Below are positions 6,635 through 7,367 of a stretch of 7,367 nucleotides of DNA, piece after piece. The DNA is taken from positions 418 through 7,784 of the forward strand of contig JABGQJ010000358.1 in the NCBI GenBank assembly GCA_018648945.1, in the 5' to 3' direction. The position numbers and the translations under genes are program-made. Positions within the stretch are counted from its first letter, which is position 1. Every line of letters begins with the position of its first letter. This DNA is from Victivallales bacterium (lineage in GTDB: Bacteria; Verrucomicrobiota; Lentisphaeria; Oligosphaerales; Lenti-02). The notes under the pieces are model-generated. The model ran no database searches. It was not told where the DNA came from and saw nothing but the letters and a program-made list of their open reading frames with translations.

Positions 6635-7367
6635 GAAGCGTTCTGAAGCATGTCCCCATCAACCCTTTCCGGCAATCCGACCGGAGATCGAGGTACAGGC
6701 GATTGAGGCGGAGCCGTTTGCCGTCGACTGTCGGGAGACGCCTGGGTGGTTCGCTGTTCCCGAGGTCGGTGATCTCACGCTCTGGAGTATCTACGATCCC
6801 CCGGATTGGCGGCTCACGGGCCTGAGCGAGATGATCGGGGTCCGCCCCGCTCGCATACATGACCTCGGATGTGTCGAGATTCGGGTCAACGACTGGGAAC
6901 CAGATGCCGGCTGGCAGCAGGGGACTTGGCTGATGTTCGCCCGCGCCACGGCAGACCGGGCGGAATGGCTGGCTCAGTGTCGGCTTGTGGGGGAGGAACG
7001 TGTCCTGAACACATTCCTTGATGAAGGGTTCGAGGTGGATTGGGGCAGCACGCCGCGTCATGTGGCGGATGAGGGGCGACTAGTCCGGACCCAGGATGGC
7101 AGTTTCCGGCTACGGGTGGCACCGACACTTGCGGTCCACGATGTCTTTGGCACTGGCGTGTTCCGTGTGCGGGTAGGCAGTCGGAACTTCACGTGTCTGC
7201 GTGTCTTCTCTATCGCGGGGGAGCCATGCGAGGACGGCATTCTCTACGTCTCATTCATATCACAGGAAGGGCGAACGATCCTCGGTCGGCGGTTCAACGG
7301 CCGGAACTGGGGTCGCAACTTCGCGCGCGAGGATGGGAGCAAACCGCCATGGGACGAGCGCTTCCCT
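6627..7367 (+). CDS. Unknown protein coupled to the sigma factor (C-terminus cut by window edge)
   Basis: The frame is open for 247 codons from ATG at 6627 to the right edge with no stop. It overlaps the sigma factor gene by 8 bases and has a strong ribosome site, so the two are made together. I do not recognise the family. It starts MSRKRSEACPHQPF, has no signal peptide or membrane segment in the part seen, and reads as a soluble beta-rich protein. Examples are DVFGTGVFRVRVGSRNFTCL near 171-190 and LYVSFISQEGRTILGRRF near 206-223, followed by WGRNFAREDGSKPPWDERF near the edge. Five Cys are scattered through the first 200 residues (positions 9, 35, 76, 117 and 189), without the H-x3-C-x2-C zinc motif of common anti-sigma factors. 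By position it could be a regulator or sensor for the sigma factor, or a target of it. That is inference only. Confidence 0.8.
   Translation, partial: MSRKRSEACPHQPFPAIRPEIEVQAIEAEPFAVDCRETPGWFAVPEVGDLTLWSIYDPPDWRLTGLSEMIGVRPARIHDLGCVEIRVNDWEPDAGWQQGTWLMFARATADRAEWLAQCRLVGEERVLNTFLDEGFEVDWGSTPRHVADEGRLVRTQDGSFRLRVAPTLAVHDVFGTGVFRVRVGSRNFTCLRVFSIAGEPCEDGILYVSFISQEGRTILGRRFNGRNWGRNFAREDGSKPPWDERFP

Noticed and set aside
6627..7367. A classical zinc anti-sigma factor
   Set aside because: No HxxxCxxC motif and no transmembrane helix is visible in the 247 residues seen.
1..7367. CRISPR array, tRNA, rRNA, insertion sequence or phage att site
   Set aside because: No spaced repeats, tRNA-like cloverleaf, conserved rRNA stretch, transposase or integrase sequence was seen on either strand.

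Overview
The window is GC-rich bacterial chromosome with five protein genes, two of them cut by the window edges. The pseudopilin sequence ([16 protein letters not shown] followed by [18 protein letters not shown]) and the secreted HzsA-related protein that combines LamG and haem-binding parts are both styles common in Planctomycetota, Lentisphaerota and Verrucomicrobiota. My best guess is a Lentisphaerota/Planctomycetota-type genome. This rests on protein style only; there is no rRNA or marker gene here.

Minus strand, 1-1742: a type II pseudopilin-like gene (1182-1742) has a good sigma70-type promoter upstream (1870-1898) and a perfect-hairpin terminator just after its stop (1126-1162). The next minus-strand gene starts at 1107 and runs off the left edge without a stop. 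It encodes a metallophosphoesterase whose conserved motifs are all present, fused to a PHP-type metal-dependent phosphoesterase/hydrolase domain. It is the most easily missed gene in the window because it has no stop codon here.

Plus strand, 2007-5912: one very large gene diverges from the pseudopilin gene across a 264-base gap. It encodes a 1301-residue exported protein with a signal peptide, an unassigned N-terminal region, a LamG-like lectin domain, a beta-propeller resembling the middle domain of the hydrazine synthase alpha subunit, and a C-terminal part with two CxxCH haem-attachment motifs. It is HzsA-related, but no other hydrazine synthase subunit is present, so an anammox role is not supported. 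The gene ends in a G-quadruplex-type run followed by four copies of an 8-base repeat.

Plus strand, 6008-7367: an ECF-type sigma factor gene (6074-6634) sits behind a candidate ECF-type promoter (GGAACC, 16 bases, CGCCTTA). It overlaps by 8 bases a downstream gene of unknown function that runs off the right edge. The overlap and the ribosome site inside the sigma gene suggest co-expression. The partner has no visible membrane segment or zinc anti-sigma motif in the 247 residues seen.

No tRNA, rRNA, CRISPR array, insertion sequence or integrase was seen. The links between the three blocks are not functional as far as the sequence shows; each seems to be its own transcription unit.
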